From: an uncultured Solobacterium sp.
GTDB lineage: Bacteria; Bacillota_I; Bacilli_A; Erysipelotrichales; Erysipelotrichaceae
Reading direction: 5' to 3'
Length of the DNA: 22,813 nucleotides
Assembly (NCBI GenBank): GCA_900552125.1
Contig: URYK01000042.1
Coordinates: 1 to 22,813 of the forward strand
Of the stretch, positions 1-7,246 are shown one piece after another (position 1 is the first letter of the stretch; each line of letters begins with the position of its first letter). A program made the translations under genes and the position numbers. Below the pieces are notes generated by a model. It saw nothing but the letters and a program-made list of their open reading frames with translations, searched no databases and was not told where the DNA came from.

Positions 1-52
1 AAAAAAAGAAGCTAACGAATTAACTACCTAAATTAAGTTAATTCGTTAAAGC
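1..52 (-). terminator. Rho-independent terminator of gmk
   Basis: A perfect 13-bp inverted repeat (13-25 with 36-48, arm TAACGAATTAACT) has a 10-base loop. On the minus strand a T-rich tract follows, complementary to bases 1-10. It lies immediately after the gmk stop codon, so gmk transcription probably ends here and does not run on into a downstream gene such as rpoZ. Confidence 0.9.
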
Positions 53-56
53 CTCT

Positions 57-635
57 TTATTTGTCTAATTCCATATGGCGGCGAATAATCGTCGCAATCA
101 TATCAGCAGCTAATTTTGGATCATCGTTACAAACAATGTATTTGTAATTATTAACCATTTTCATTTCTTTACTAGCCTTCGCAAGACGTTGCTGAACAAT
201 TTCTTCTGGTTCTGTTCTTCTTCCGCGAATTCGTTTTTCTAATTCTTCCATGCTTGGTGGAATAATAAAAATTGATAATGCATCTGGACATTTTTCGCTA
301 ACCTGCATAGCCCCCTGCACTTCAATTTCAAGCAAAACATTTTTTCCCTCATTACGAAGCTTTTCTACATAAGACATTGGAGTTCCATAATAGTTTCCTA
401 CAAATTCTGCCCATTCCAAAAGTTCGCCATCATGAATCGCCTTTTCAAAATCTTCTTTTGAGGTAAATATGTAATCGACCCCATCTTTTTCATTTTCACG
501 CGGAGCTCTAGTTGTCATGGAAATTGAATACGCTAGCTTTAAATCTTCTTCATTCATAAAGTAATTACGCACAGTACCTTTTCCAACACCACTAGGACCG
601 CTGATAATAATCAATAAACCCTTCTTCATGAGCAC
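57..635 (-). CDS. gmk: Guanylate kinase
   Basis: Guanylate kinase phosphorylates GMP to GDP with ATP in the cytoplasm, an essential step of guanine nucleotide synthesis. The P-loop GPSGVGKGT lies close to the N-terminus. The GMP-binding stretch with TTRAPRENEKDGVDY and EWAEFVGNYYGTP follows, then the LLEIEVQGA segment and the lid region RIRGRRTEP. The start is chosen as GTG at 635, because an AAGGAG ribosome binding site lies 7 bases upstream of it; the next in-frame ATG (629) would be 13 bases away. This gives 192 residues, close to the usual roughly 205. The gene is monocistronic here, with its own promoter and terminator, and diverges from rqcH. The gmk/rqcH neighbourhood is also known in Bacillus, where the two lie near each other. 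Confidence 0.95.
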   Translation of the reverse strand: MLMKKGLLIIISGPSGVGKGTVRNYFMNEEDLKLAYSISMTTRAPRENEKDGVDYIFTSKEDFEKAIHDGELLEWAEFVGNYYGTPMSYVEKLRNEGKNVLLEIEVQGAMQVSEKCPDALSIFIIPPSMEELEKRIRGRRTEPEEIVQQRLAKASKEMKMVNNYKYIVCNDDPKLAADMIATIIRRHMELDK

Positions 636-697
636 ACGCACACTCCTTACTTTCCTTACAACCATTTTACTAGCCGAATCAGTTAATGTCAAACCTG

Positions 698-727
698 ATT
701 ATACAATTTTATTGTTTTTTTATGCAA
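698..727 (-). promoter_or_regulatory. Probable gmk promoter
   Basis: On the minus strand, TTGCAT (722-727) is followed after 18 bases by a consensus TATAAT (698-703). The transcript would have a leader of roughly 55 bases before the GTG start of gmk. Confidence 0.6.
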
Positions 728-744
728 TAACCTTTCTATAAATA

Positions 745-753
745 TGATATAAT
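745..753 (+). promoter_or_regulatory. Extended -10 promoter of rqcH
   Basis: TGATATAAT is an extended -10 element (TG, one base, TATAAT at 748-753) with no good -35 box upstream. The -10 covers the upstream in-frame ATG at 752, so translation cannot begin there. This supports the start at 773. Confidence 0.6.
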
Positions 754-772
754 GAAACAACGAGGTGAGATT

Positions 773-2437
773 ATGGCATTAGATGGCTTATTGCTTCATC
801 AGATAACAAATGAACTATGTGAATATTTGCCCGCAAAACTAACAAAAATGCAGCAAATCAGTGATACTGAATTATTGTTTACACTACGTTCTCAAAAAGG
901 AACACAGAAACTTTTAGTATCACTACATAGTGTGTACAACAGAATAAATATAACGCAGGAAAGTTATGCAACTATGGAAACACCAAGCAATTTTCTAATG
1001 TTGCTGAGAAAACAGATTGATGGAGGAATTCTACGTTCTTTGACTCAGATAGGTTATGATCGTGTCCTTCATGCAGTTATAGAGGCACGTGATGAATTAG
1101 GAGATATTCATGATCGCCATATGTATATTGAATTAATGGGGAAATATGCCAATTTGATTTTAGTAGATGAAAACGGATATATTATTGATGCATTAAAACG
1201 TATTCCTCCATTTGAAAATAATAAGAGAACGATCCATCCTGGTGCAGTTTTTCAGTTACCTGCTCCACATACAGGAAAACAGGATCCTTATCATTATGAC
1301 CATATAGATTTAAATGAATCTTTCACAAAACAATTTCATGGTTTCTCTCCTCTTTTATCTAGAGAAGTTCAATTTCGTTTAGCAAACGGACAGAATTTTG
1401 ATGCAATCATGAAAGAAATTGCAGATTCTAATCAATTATATATTAGCGATGTGCAGGACCAATCATATTTCCACTGCATACCACTTACACATCTAGAAGT
1501 AGAACCTAGATGTTACCCGCTTATGAAAGGAATGGATCTGCTCTTTTTCCAAAAAGAAGAAAAAGTTCGTATCAAACAACAAAGCGGTGATTTATTCCGT
1601 GCAGTCAGAAAAGAGTTGCATAAAAATACCAGTAAGCTGCCTAAGCTTCAGGAAGCACTGGAAGAAGCTATGAACTGTGATCGTTTCCGTGAATATGGTG
1701 ATTTGTTATTTGCTTACATGCACAGCATTGAACGAACACAAACGATTGTCCTTCCATCATTTGAAACCGGTGAAGATGTATCCATTCCTATTGATATGCG
1801 TTTTGATATTAAAGGAAATGCTAATCGCTATTATCAGAAATATCATAAAAACAAACGCGCACAATCTATTCTTCAGGAACAGATTGCTTTGTGTGAGAAA
1901 GAAATCCATTATTTTGAATCTATGGAACTGCAGCTGGAACAGGCGTCTATTCAAGACGCAATGGAAATTCGTGAAGAACTTGCTAAACAAGGATATGTAA
2001 AAGCCGCAAAGTCTAGAATCCGCAAGAAAAAGAAGCAGGAACTTCCACACTTTGAAACCTTCCAATTTGATGATATTTATATCTATGTAGGAAAAAACAA
2101 CCTGCAGAATGATTATGTTACCTGGAAATTAGGACGTAAACAGGATACTTGGCTTCATGCGAAAGATCTTCATGGTGCCCATGTAGTTATCACATGTGAA
2201 AATCCGGAAGAAGAATTATTGAGAAATGCAGCTATGTTAGCAGCTTGGTATAGTAAAGGTCGTTATTCTTCTAGTGTTCCTGTAAATTATTGCCAAGTAA
2301 GACAGTTAAAGAAAATACCTGGTAATAAAGGTAGCTTTGTATCTTTATCAAACTATAAAACTATTTATATTGATCCTGATCAGGCACATATTCAAAAACT
2401 TATTGATGAACATTTAATTACTCAGAAACGACATTAA
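773..2437 (+). CDS. rqcH: RqcH / NFACT family protein (Rqc2 homolog, fibronectin-binding protein A family)
   Basis: RqcH binds the 50S subunit with a stalled peptidyl-tRNA and recruits tRNA-Ala to add C-terminal alanine tails that mark the peptide for degradation. The family was earlier annotated as fibronectin-binding protein. At 554 residues it is about normal length. The NFACT-N domain starts with MALDGLLLHQI and contains the Asp-Arg pair (D96-R97, in GYDRVL) matching the D97-R98 pair needed for Ala-tailing in Bacillus RqcH. A charged coiled-coil region occupies the middle (about 270-420). The C-terminal NFACT-R domain has WLHAKDLHGAHVVI and AAWYSKGRYSSSVPV followed by KKIPGNKGSFV. The start at 773 follows GAGGTGAG with a 3-4 base gap; an upstream in-frame ATG lies inside the -10 box. 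Confidence 0.93.
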   Translation: MALDGLLLHQITNELCEYLPAKLTKMQQISDTELLFTLRSQKGTQKLLVSLHSVYNRINITQESYATMETPSNFLMLLRKQIDGGILRSLTQIGYDRVLHAVIEARDELGDIHDRHMYIELMGKYANLILVDENGYIIDALKRIPPFENNKRTIHPGAVFQLPAPHTGKQDPYHYDHIDLNESFTKQFHGFSPLLSREVQFRLANGQNFDAIMKEIADSNQLYISDVQDQSYFHCIPLTHLEVEPRCYPLMKGMDLLFFQKEEKVRIKQQSGDLFRAVRKELHKNTSKLPKLQEALEEAMNCDRFREYGDLLFAYMHSIERTQTIVLPSFETGEDVSIPIDMRFDIKGNANRYYQKYHKNKRAQSILQEQIALCEKEIHYFESMELQLEQASIQDAMEIREELAKQGYVKAAKSRIRKKKKQELPHFETFQFDDIYIYVGKNNLQNDYVTWKLGRKQDTWLHAKDLHGAHVVITCENPEEELLRNAAMLAAWYSKGRYSSSVPVNYCQVRQLKKIPGNKGSFVSLSNYKTIYIDPDQAHIQKLIDEHLITQKRH

Positions 2438-2463
2438 AAAGAACGCAGACAAGCGTTCTTTTT
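2436..2463. terminator. Bidirectional terminator between rqcH and asnA
   Basis: AAAAAGAACGC and GCGTTCTTTTT form an 11-bp stem around a 6-base loop (2447-2452). It has T-tracts on both strands and sits between the two convergent stop codons, so it can serve both genes. Confidence 0.88.
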
Positions 2464-2464
2464 C

Positions 2465-3481
2465 TTACAACAAATAAATATGATGTTTTTCACATTCCTC
2501 ACGCATTTCTTTACTCCATTGAGATACCTGTACTTCTCCAATGTGAGCCTTATTCAGTAAAATCAGACAGATTCTAGATTGCCCAATACCGCCACCTATT
2601 GTAAGTGGAAGCTCATCATGCATCAGCATCTGATGAAATGGAAGCTGAATACGCTCTTCACAACCAGCCTTCTTTAATTGCTCCTGCAAAGCATTCTTAT
2701 CAACACGTATACCCATACTGCTTATTTCTAATACTGTATCTAAAATCGGATAATACAATAAAATATCTCCATTTAATTTCCAGTCATCATAGTCAGGAGC
2801 CCTGCCATCATGTTTTTGTCCACTCGCAAGTTTATCCCCAATTTGCATTAGAAAGACAGTTTTATGTTTCTTTACAATCTCATACTCTCTTTGTTTTGGG
2901 GTAAGTTTCGGATACAAATCTTCTAATTCCTGTGTTGTGATAAAGAACACATCTTCCTGAATAAATGGAACTAGATTTTCAAATACAATGTCCAATTCCT
3001 TTTCTGTTTCTTTTAGTGCCTTCATAATATTTCTTACTGTCATTTTTAAGAAATCAATTGTACGATGTTCCTTCGCAATTATTTTCTCCCAGTCCCATTG
3101 ATCTACATAACAGGAATGAAGATTATCTAATACTTCATCTCTTCGAATCGCATTCATATCTGTATAAATACCTTTACCAATATTAAAATGATATCGTTTT
3201 AATGCCATACGTTTCCATTTTGCTAGAGAATGTACGATCTCATATTCTTCCCCTTTTATTTCCATAATATCAAAACCTACTGGTCTTTCTATTCCATTCA
3301 AATCATCATTCAATCCACTGCTTTTTGATACATATAATGGTGCTGAAATACGCATGAGATTTAAATGATGTGCCAATCTTCTTTCGAATAAATCTTTTAC
3401 ATATTTGATTGCGACTTCAGTAGATATAATATCCAGTTTGTTTTCATAATACTGAGGTATGATTAAATCTTCTACTGCCAT
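2465..3481 (-). CDS. asnA: Aspartate--ammonia ligase (asparagine synthetase A)
   Basis: AsnA makes asparagine from aspartate, ammonia and ATP; it is related in fold to class II aminoacyl-tRNA synthetases. Family landmarks are visible in order: QYYENKLDIISTE near the start, RISAPLYVSKSSGLNDDLNG, the substrate region EIVHSLAKWKRMAL, the DEV...LHSCYVDQWDWEKII segment, and the C-terminal class II motif 3-like GGGIGQSRICLILL. At 338 residues it matches the usual roughly 330. The start ATG at 3481 has GGGAGG 6 bases upstream; an earlier alternative start at 3499 lacks such support. The gene stands alone, with a promoter upstream and a terminator shared with rqcH. No T-box or other RNA leader is visible in front of it. 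Confidence 0.95.
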   Translation of the reverse strand: MAVEDLIIPQYYENKLDIISTEVAIKYVKDLFERRLAHHLNLMRISAPLYVSKSSGLNDDLNGIERPVGFDIMEIKGEEYEIVHSLAKWKRMALKRYHFNIGKGIYTDMNAIRRDEVLDNLHSCYVDQWDWEKIIAKEHRTIDFLKMTVRNIMKALKETEKELDIVFENLVPFIQEDVFFITTQELEDLYPKLTPKQREYEIVKKHKTVFLMQIGDKLASGQKHDGRAPDYDDWKLNGDILLYYPILDTVLEISSMGIRVDKNALQEQLKKAGCEERIQLPFHQMLMHDELPLTIGGGIGQSRICLILLNKAHIGEVQVSQWSKEMREECEKHHIYLL

Positions 3482-3511
3482 AGAAATCCTCCCTTTCACA
3501 TATACTTTTAT

Positions 3512-3517
3512 ATTATA
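3512..3517 (-). promoter_or_regulatory. Possible -10 box of asnA
   Basis: A consensus TATAAT on the minus strand lies about 30 bases upstream of the asnA start. The matching -35 region (around 3535-3540, TATATT) is weak, so only the -10 is supported. Confidence 0.4.
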
Positions 3518-3605
3518 CCGTATTTCATAATTAAAATATACTATTTTCAGAAAATATTTTCAATTTATTATAAACATTTTCATTCTTTCAGATTATATAT
3601 AAGAA

Positions 3606-3630
3606 TGAAAAAAGGCTAGCTGAACTAGCC
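3606..3630 (-). terminator. Terminator of the ABC importer operon
   Basis: GGCTAG (3614-3619) pairs with CTAGCC (3625-3630) around a 5-base loop, with a T6 tract following on the minus strand. The TAG stop codon of the ATPase gene (3625-3627) forms part of the stem, so coding and termination signals overlap. Confidence 0.85.
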
Positions 3631-4419
3631 TAATAACATCCTATCATTAACAAACTCTTCACCGATTGCTTCTTCAAATTTCTTCAGTAAATCCGCAACA
3701 GTCAATTTTTTCTTTGCTTCCCCTTCTACATCATAGATGATATGTCCCTCATACATCATAATTAAACGATTTCCTATATCAATTGCATCTTTCATATTAT
3801 GAGTTACCATCATAGCTGTTAAATTCTGACTCGTCACAATATCGTTGGTAAGCTTTAACACCTTTGCACTTGTTGCTGGATCAAGTGCAGCTGTATGCTC
3901 ATCCAGCAATAACAATTGTGGTTTATGAAGTGTAGCCATTAATAAGGTCAATGCCTGACGCTGACCTCCAGATAACAAACCAACTTTGGCATTTAAACGT
4001 TCTTCTAGACCTAATCCTAATGTTTTAACTGCTTCATAATACTCCTGTTTCTCTTTCTTAGTCACACCCCAGCGTAAACTTCTTCTTTGACCACGACGAG
4101 CAGCCATAGCCAAGTTTTCAATAATCTGCATATCAGATGCAGTTCCCATCATCGGATCCTGAAAGACACGTCCGATAAGTTTAGCTCGCTGGTATTCAGG
4201 GGCAAGGGATATATTTTGTCCATCCAAAGTTATAATACCACAATCAATTGGATGTACACCAGCAATCAGATTTAATAAAGTACTTTTCCCTGCACCATTT
4301 CCTCCAATAACAGTTACAAAATCTCCTTGTTTTAATTCTAAATCAAGACTTTTAATTACACATTTCTCATTTGGAGTTCCAATATGAAATGATTTTGAAA
4401 CTTTTTCTAACTTAAGCAT
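3625..4419 (-). CDS. ABC transporter ATPase of an aromatic amino acid-type importer (TrpZ-like)
   Basis: This is the nucleotide-binding subunit that drives the importer encoded by the two genes upstream. In 264 residues it shows Walker A GGNGAGKST (39-47), Q-loop Gln87, the ABC signature LSGGQRQ (149-155), Walker B LLLLDEH (169-175) and the H-loop His207. Walker B ends in DEH rather than the more common DEP. The start is taken as ATG at 4419, which has AAAGGA upstream; a TTG at 4428 is too close to that site. The ORF overlaps the end of the permease gene by 8 bases, which implies translational coupling. Substrate specificity comes from the binding protein and regulation, not from this subunit. 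Confidence 0.85.
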   Translation of the reverse strand: MLKLEKVSKSFHIGTPNEKCVIKSLDLELKQGDFVTVIGGNGAGKSTLLNLIAGVHPIDCGIITLDGQNISLAPEYQRAKLIGRVFQDPMMGTASDMQIIENLAMAARRGQRRSLRWGVTKKEKQEYYEAVKTLGLGLEERLNAKVGLLSGGQRQALTLLMATLHKPQLLLLDEHTAALDPATSAKVLKLTNDIVTSQNLTAMMVTHNMKDAIDIGNRLIMMYEGHIIYDVEGEAKKKLTVADLLKKFEEAIGEEFVNDRMLLG

Positions 4420-5338
4420 GATTCTCAAATTCCTTTCCTGTTAATTTTTTATACATTGAAATTCGTTTCTTTTTATTAAGAAGAACAGGAACTGTTAATG
4501 CGATGGCGACAATCAAAGCAGTCAATAACTTTAAATCATCTGTATTAAGTCCCATCTGTAGGACAATGGCAACTATCATACGATAAATAATAGAACCAAC
4601 AACAATGGATGTTAAACGTAACTTAAAGCCTGCTTTTTTCCCAAAGATAACTTCTCCAATAACGATAGATGCTAAACCAATAACGATAGCACCTGTCCCC
4701 ATCTTTACATCAGCTACACTTTGCTGCTGTGTTACTAAAGCCCCACTCATTGCAACAAGTCCATTGCTTAACATTAGACCAAACAATTTCATTGTATCCG
4801 TATTTACACCATTGGCACGAACCATATTTTCATTATTACCAGTTGCTCTTAAACAAGATCCAAATTCTGTTCCTAAGAACCAATAAATACCAGCAACTAC
4901 AATAAAACTAAATACTAAACCAATTACAATTGTGATCCATTGTGATGTAAGTGGAATCATGTTTGCTAGATCTTTGAATAAGGTATGTGACTGCAGTAAT
5001 GGAATATTACTTTTTCCCATGATTCTTAAGTTAATGGAATAAAGTGCCAATTGAGTTAAGATACCTGATAGAATGGCTGGCATCTTACATTTTGTATGTA
5101 AAAAACCAGTAATAAATCCAGCTAAGAAACCAGATAAAGTTGCTAGAAGAATCGCAATGAGTGGATGCATTCCTGCAATTAATGCTACAGCACAAACCGC
5201 TCCACCTGTCGCAAAGCTTCCATCTACTGATAAATCAGCGATATCTAAGATTCGAAATGTCAGATATACACCAAGAGCCATAATCCCCCATAGAATCCCT
5301 TGGCCTATCGCTCCCTGTAATGATAATAAAATAGACAT
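4412..5338 (-). CDS. ABC transporter permease (BPD_transp_2 type, TrpY-like)
   Basis: This integral membrane subunit forms the translocation path of the importer. At 308 residues it is almost wholly hydrophobic with about eight predicted spans. It contains the segment ILDIADLSVDGSFATGGAV, typical of branched-chain/aromatic-type permeases of the BPD_transp_2 family, and FGLMLSNGLVAMSGALV in the second half. It starts 3 bases after the binding-protein stop codon, and the GGAGAA ribosome site lies inside the end of that upstream gene. Permeases of this family partner with the ABC_sub_bind lipoprotein family, as here. Confidence 0.85.
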   Translation of the reverse strand: MSILLSLQGAIGQGILWGIMALGVYLTFRILDIADLSVDGSFATGGAVCAVALIAGMHPLIAILLATLSGFLAGFITGFLHTKCKMPAILSGILTQLALYSINLRIMGKSNIPLLQSHTLFKDLANMIPLTSQWITIVIGLVFSFIVVAGIYWFLGTEFGSCLRATGNNENMVRANGVNTDTMKLFGLMLSNGLVAMSGALVTQQQSVADVKMGTGAIVIGLASIVIGEVIFGKKAGFKLRLTSIVVGSIIYRMIVAIVLQMGLNTDDLKLLTALIVAIALTVPVLLNKKKRISMYKKLTGKEFENHA

Positions 5339-5341
5339 ATA

Positions 5342-6316
5342 CTATTCTCCAATCAATGTAGCGTCTAACTCTTCAGGAATTTCAATTCCTAATTGATCCG
5401 CAACTTTTTTATTCACAAAATACTGACAATCTTCCCCTTTTACAAATGCAATAGGAGTTTCTTCAACTTTTGATTTTCCATTTAAAATATCAAGTGCCTG
5501 CTGCCCTGCATTCTGCCCAACTTTATAATAATCAAGGCTCAATGTAGCTAAACCACCATTTTCACACATGCTTTCTTCTCCAACGATGACTGGCAAATTG
5601 TTTTCATTTGTTACCTGTGTAACTGTCGCCATATTAGAAGCAAGCAGATTATCTGTAGGAATATATACGGCATCATATTTCCCAATCAAAGATTGAGTAA
5701 CCTGTTGAATAGCGCTAGAATCATTTGATACAGTAACTTCTTCAGCATCTAAGCCTAATTCTTTCGCAGCTTCTAAAGCAATTCCTCCCTGATAAACAGA
5801 ATTTGCCTCATCACTGCAATAGAAGATTGCGATTTTCTTTGCTTCTGGAAGTAACATTTTTAATAGTTCCATTTGTTCTTTAATTGGATTTAAATCACTA
5901 GCCCCAGTAACATTTGTACCTGGTTTATCATTTGATTCTACAACACCAGCAGTTTCAAAATCAGTAACAGCAGAACCAACGATTGGAATATTCGTTGTTT
6001 TATTAGCAGCTGCCTGTAATGCATCAGTCGCAATTGCATAAATCAGATCATCTCCATCATTCACAAATTTCTCTGCAATTGTCTGACAGTTCGATGGATC
6101 ACCACTGGCATTCTGAAAATCAATATTTTCTTCTTTTACCCCAGCTTCTACTAACGTATCTTTAAATCCCTGATATGCTTTATCTAAAGCAGGATGTTGT
6201 GCAAATTGAATAGCACCAATCTTTACTTCAGACAAGCTTTTCGGTTCGCTACTTTCACTTGCACAACCAGTGAGTGCCATTCCCACAGTCATTAATAGTG
6301 CGATAACTTTTTTCAT
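5342..6316 (-). CDS. ABC transporter substrate-binding lipoprotein (ABC_sub_bind / TrpX-like), probably for tyrosine
   Basis: This is the extracytoplasmic binding protein of the importer. The 324-residue product has a lipoprotein signal peptide (MKKVIALL..., lipobox ALTGC with Cys18), then a bilobed binding domain of the ABC_sub_bind family (IGAIQFAQHPALDKAYQGF near its start; GKYDAVYIPTDN and NLPVIVGEE later). The ATG at 6316 follows AGGGAGGAAAG; longer reading upstream runs into the T-box RNA and is not coding. The family is commonly named TrpX in streptococci. Here the leader RNA reads a Tyr codon, so tyrosine is proposed as the ligand, by inference from regulation. It is the first gene of a three-gene operon with the permease and ATPase. 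Confidence 0.85.
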   Translation of the reverse strand: MKKVIALLMTVGMALTGCASESSEPKSLSEVKIGAIQFAQHPALDKAYQGFKDTLVEAGVKEENIDFQNASGDPSNCQTIAEKFVNDGDDLIYAIATDALQAAANKTTNIPIVGSAVTDFETAGVVESNDKPGTNVTGASDLNPIKEQMELLKMLLPEAKKIAIFYCSDEANSVYQGGIALEAAKELGLDAEEVTVSNDSSAIQQVTQSLIGKYDAVYIPTDNLLASNMATVTQVTNENNLPVIVGEESMCENGGLATLSLDYYKVGQNAGQQALDILNGKSKVEETPIAFVKGEDCQYFVNKKVADQLGIEIPEELDATLIGE

Positions 6317-6351
6317 TTTAACTTTCCTCCCTAAACATATAATTATAAAGC

Positions 6352-6593
6352 AAAAAAGCCCGTCCCTAGAGGGCGAGCTAGCGCGATACCACCTCAATTT
6401 ATTATAATCTCACGATTATAACCTTTGTAAGTTCAACAACTTCTCATAGATAACGTTATGACTCCGACTATCCCTTATCAGGATAATAGCTCCGTGGTGT
6501 ATTCAAAATTTCTCAACGTATGGTTTTCACCAGCCACCATATCTCTTATGTCTCAGAAATTTTTACTATGTCACTTCTTTGCTTTTGTTTTAT
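6352..6593 (-). promoter_or_regulatory. T-box riboswitch, Tyr specifier, controlling the ABC importer
   Basis: The minus-strand leader has a T-box core AGGTGGTATCGCG (6382-6394), a terminator hairpin with T6 tract (6352-6379), and a Stem I. In Stem I, AAAATTTCT pairs with AGAAATTTT to close the specifier loop, and the distal arm contains CTGGTGAAAACC. Right after the closing helix the loop reads GAA-TAC-ACC, so the specifier codon is TAC (6499-6501), Tyr. The bulge UGGU would pair with NCCA of a tRNA with discriminator A, as in bacterial tRNA-Tyr; tRNA-Trp normally has G. Uncharged tRNA-Tyr would favour the antiterminator and expression of the transporter. The core has T where most T-boxes have C (GGTATC instead of GGNACC). 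Confidence 0.88.
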
Positions 6594-6599
6594 GAAATA

Positions 6600-6628
6600 A
6601 TCATAATGAATATGAAAATAATTGTCAA
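6600..6628 (-). promoter_or_regulatory. Promoter of the Tyr T-box / ABC importer operon
   Basis: A perfect -35 TTGACA (6623-6628) is separated by exactly 17 bases from -10 TATGAT (6600-6605). Transcription would start near 6593, a few bases before Stem I of the T-box. Confidence 0.8.
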
Positions 6629-6711
6629 CACTTTTCTGAAAGAAATTAAAAATAATGATGTAAATTATTACATGAGTCTAATTAATCACAATTTTATACA
6701 TTAAATTATTG

Positions 6712-6747
6712 AAAAAAGAACTCTTACAGCGTTAGCCATAAGAGTTC
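6712..6747 (-). terminator. Terminator of the rnf operon
   Basis: GAACTCTTA (6718-6726) and TAAGAGTTC (6739-6747) form a perfect 9-bp stem with a 12-base loop, followed on the minus strand by T6 (6712-6717). It begins only 4 bases after the rnfB stop, so no ferredoxin-domain coding sequence can follow in this transcript. Confidence 0.9.
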
Positions 6748-6751
6748 CATG

Positions 6752-7060
6752 TTATGGTTTTACTTTTGCACAAGTACCATCTGGTCCTGGTGTGTTATTT
6801 AGATATTCAGCGATTGCTGCTTTCTGATCTGGTTTACAAGGTCTGCAAGTACCAACAACAGTGACTTCACCATTGACTAATGCTTCTGCTAACCCGCTGC
6901 ATCCAGCATAGCCACAACTACCGCAGTTATAATTTGGAAGCATGCTAGTAACTTTTTCTACTCGTTCATCTGCTTCAACACTTAAGAAACGGTCTGCGAT
7001 TCCTAAGCCTAAACCAAGAATTGCACCCAAGACTAGCATCATAATGATTGCAGTTACCAT
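6752..7060 (-). CDS. rnfB: Short RnfB: membrane anchor plus Fe-S domain, no ferredoxin domain
   Basis: RnfB normally accepts electrons from ferredoxin and passes them within the Rnf complex. This version has 102 residues. An N-terminal span (about 4-24) is followed by the single-cluster Fe-S domain with C46, C49, C54 and C72 (spacing x2, x4, x17) in NCGSCGYAGCSGLAEAL; extra cysteines are C75 and C97. Canonical RnfB continues with ferredoxin-like domains carrying further CxxCxxCxxxCP motifs, giving roughly 190 to over 300 residues. Those are entirely missing here. The ORF ends cleanly and a terminator follows at once, so there is no sign of a recent frameshift remnant. The ribosome site AAAGGGGT precedes the ATG. 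It is the last gene of the operon, 15 bases after the small Cys-rich gene. Confidence 0.88.
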   Translation of the reverse strand: MVTAIIMMLVLGAILGLGLGIADRFLSVEADERVEKVTSMLPNYNCGSCGYAGCSGLAEALVNGEVTVVGTCRPCKPDQKAAIAEYLNNTPGPDGTCAKVKP

Positions 7061-7075
7061 GGATTTTACCCCTTT

Positions 7076-7246
7076 CTATTCATCATGTGCAGGATTGTTG
7101 CAGCAAGACAAATCTTGACAACCCTTGCACTGTGCTTTTAAATCTTCACAGCCTTTAGGAAGCGGTGTTTTATGATTGAAGTGATATACCAATGCATAAA
7201 TAGCACCAAGTACTCCTAAATATAAGACAGGAAGTAAGGCTTTCAT
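7076..7246 (-). CDS. Small Cys-rich single-span membrane protein inside the rnf operon
   Basis: This 56-codon ORF sits between rnfA and rnfB; its ATG overlaps the rnfA stop by one base (TAATG), indicating translational coupling. The product starts with a hydrophobic segment (residues 3-21, LLPVLYLGVLGAIYALVY), then a short basic linker, then a hydrophilic tail with five cysteines: C33, C40, C43, C48 and C49 (CKGCQDLSCC core). The layout (one span plus a CxxC-rich tail) is like the small FeoB-associated Cys-rich membrane proteins, but no FeoB gene is nearby. A metal or Fe-S binding role next to RnfB is possible but unproven. It is not one of the six standard Rnf subunits. Confidence 0.75.
   Translation of the reverse strand: MKALLPVLYLGVLGAIYALVYHFNHKTPLPKGCEDLKAQCKGCQDLSCCNNPAHDE

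Noticed and set aside
1677..2065. Overlapping reading frames inside rqcH on both strands
   Set aside because: They lie within the clearly coding NFACT gene and show biased, low-complexity composition expected of shadow frames.
5342..6316. Tryptophan specificity by the family name TrpX
   Set aside because: The leader specifier (TAC) and the UGGU bulge favour tRNA-Tyr. The family name alone does not fix the ligand.
6317..6397. Longer start for the importer lipoprotein
   Set aside because: The upstream in-frame extension from a TTG codon is made of the T-box core and terminator RNA. The ATG at 6316 has a GGGAGG site and begins a proper lipoprotein signal.
6752..7060. rnfB broken by a frameshift, with the ferredoxin half lost in another frame
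   Set aside because: The terminator begins 4 bases after the stop and the sequence beyond is terminator and the T-box promoter; there are no CxxCxxC-coding remnants.
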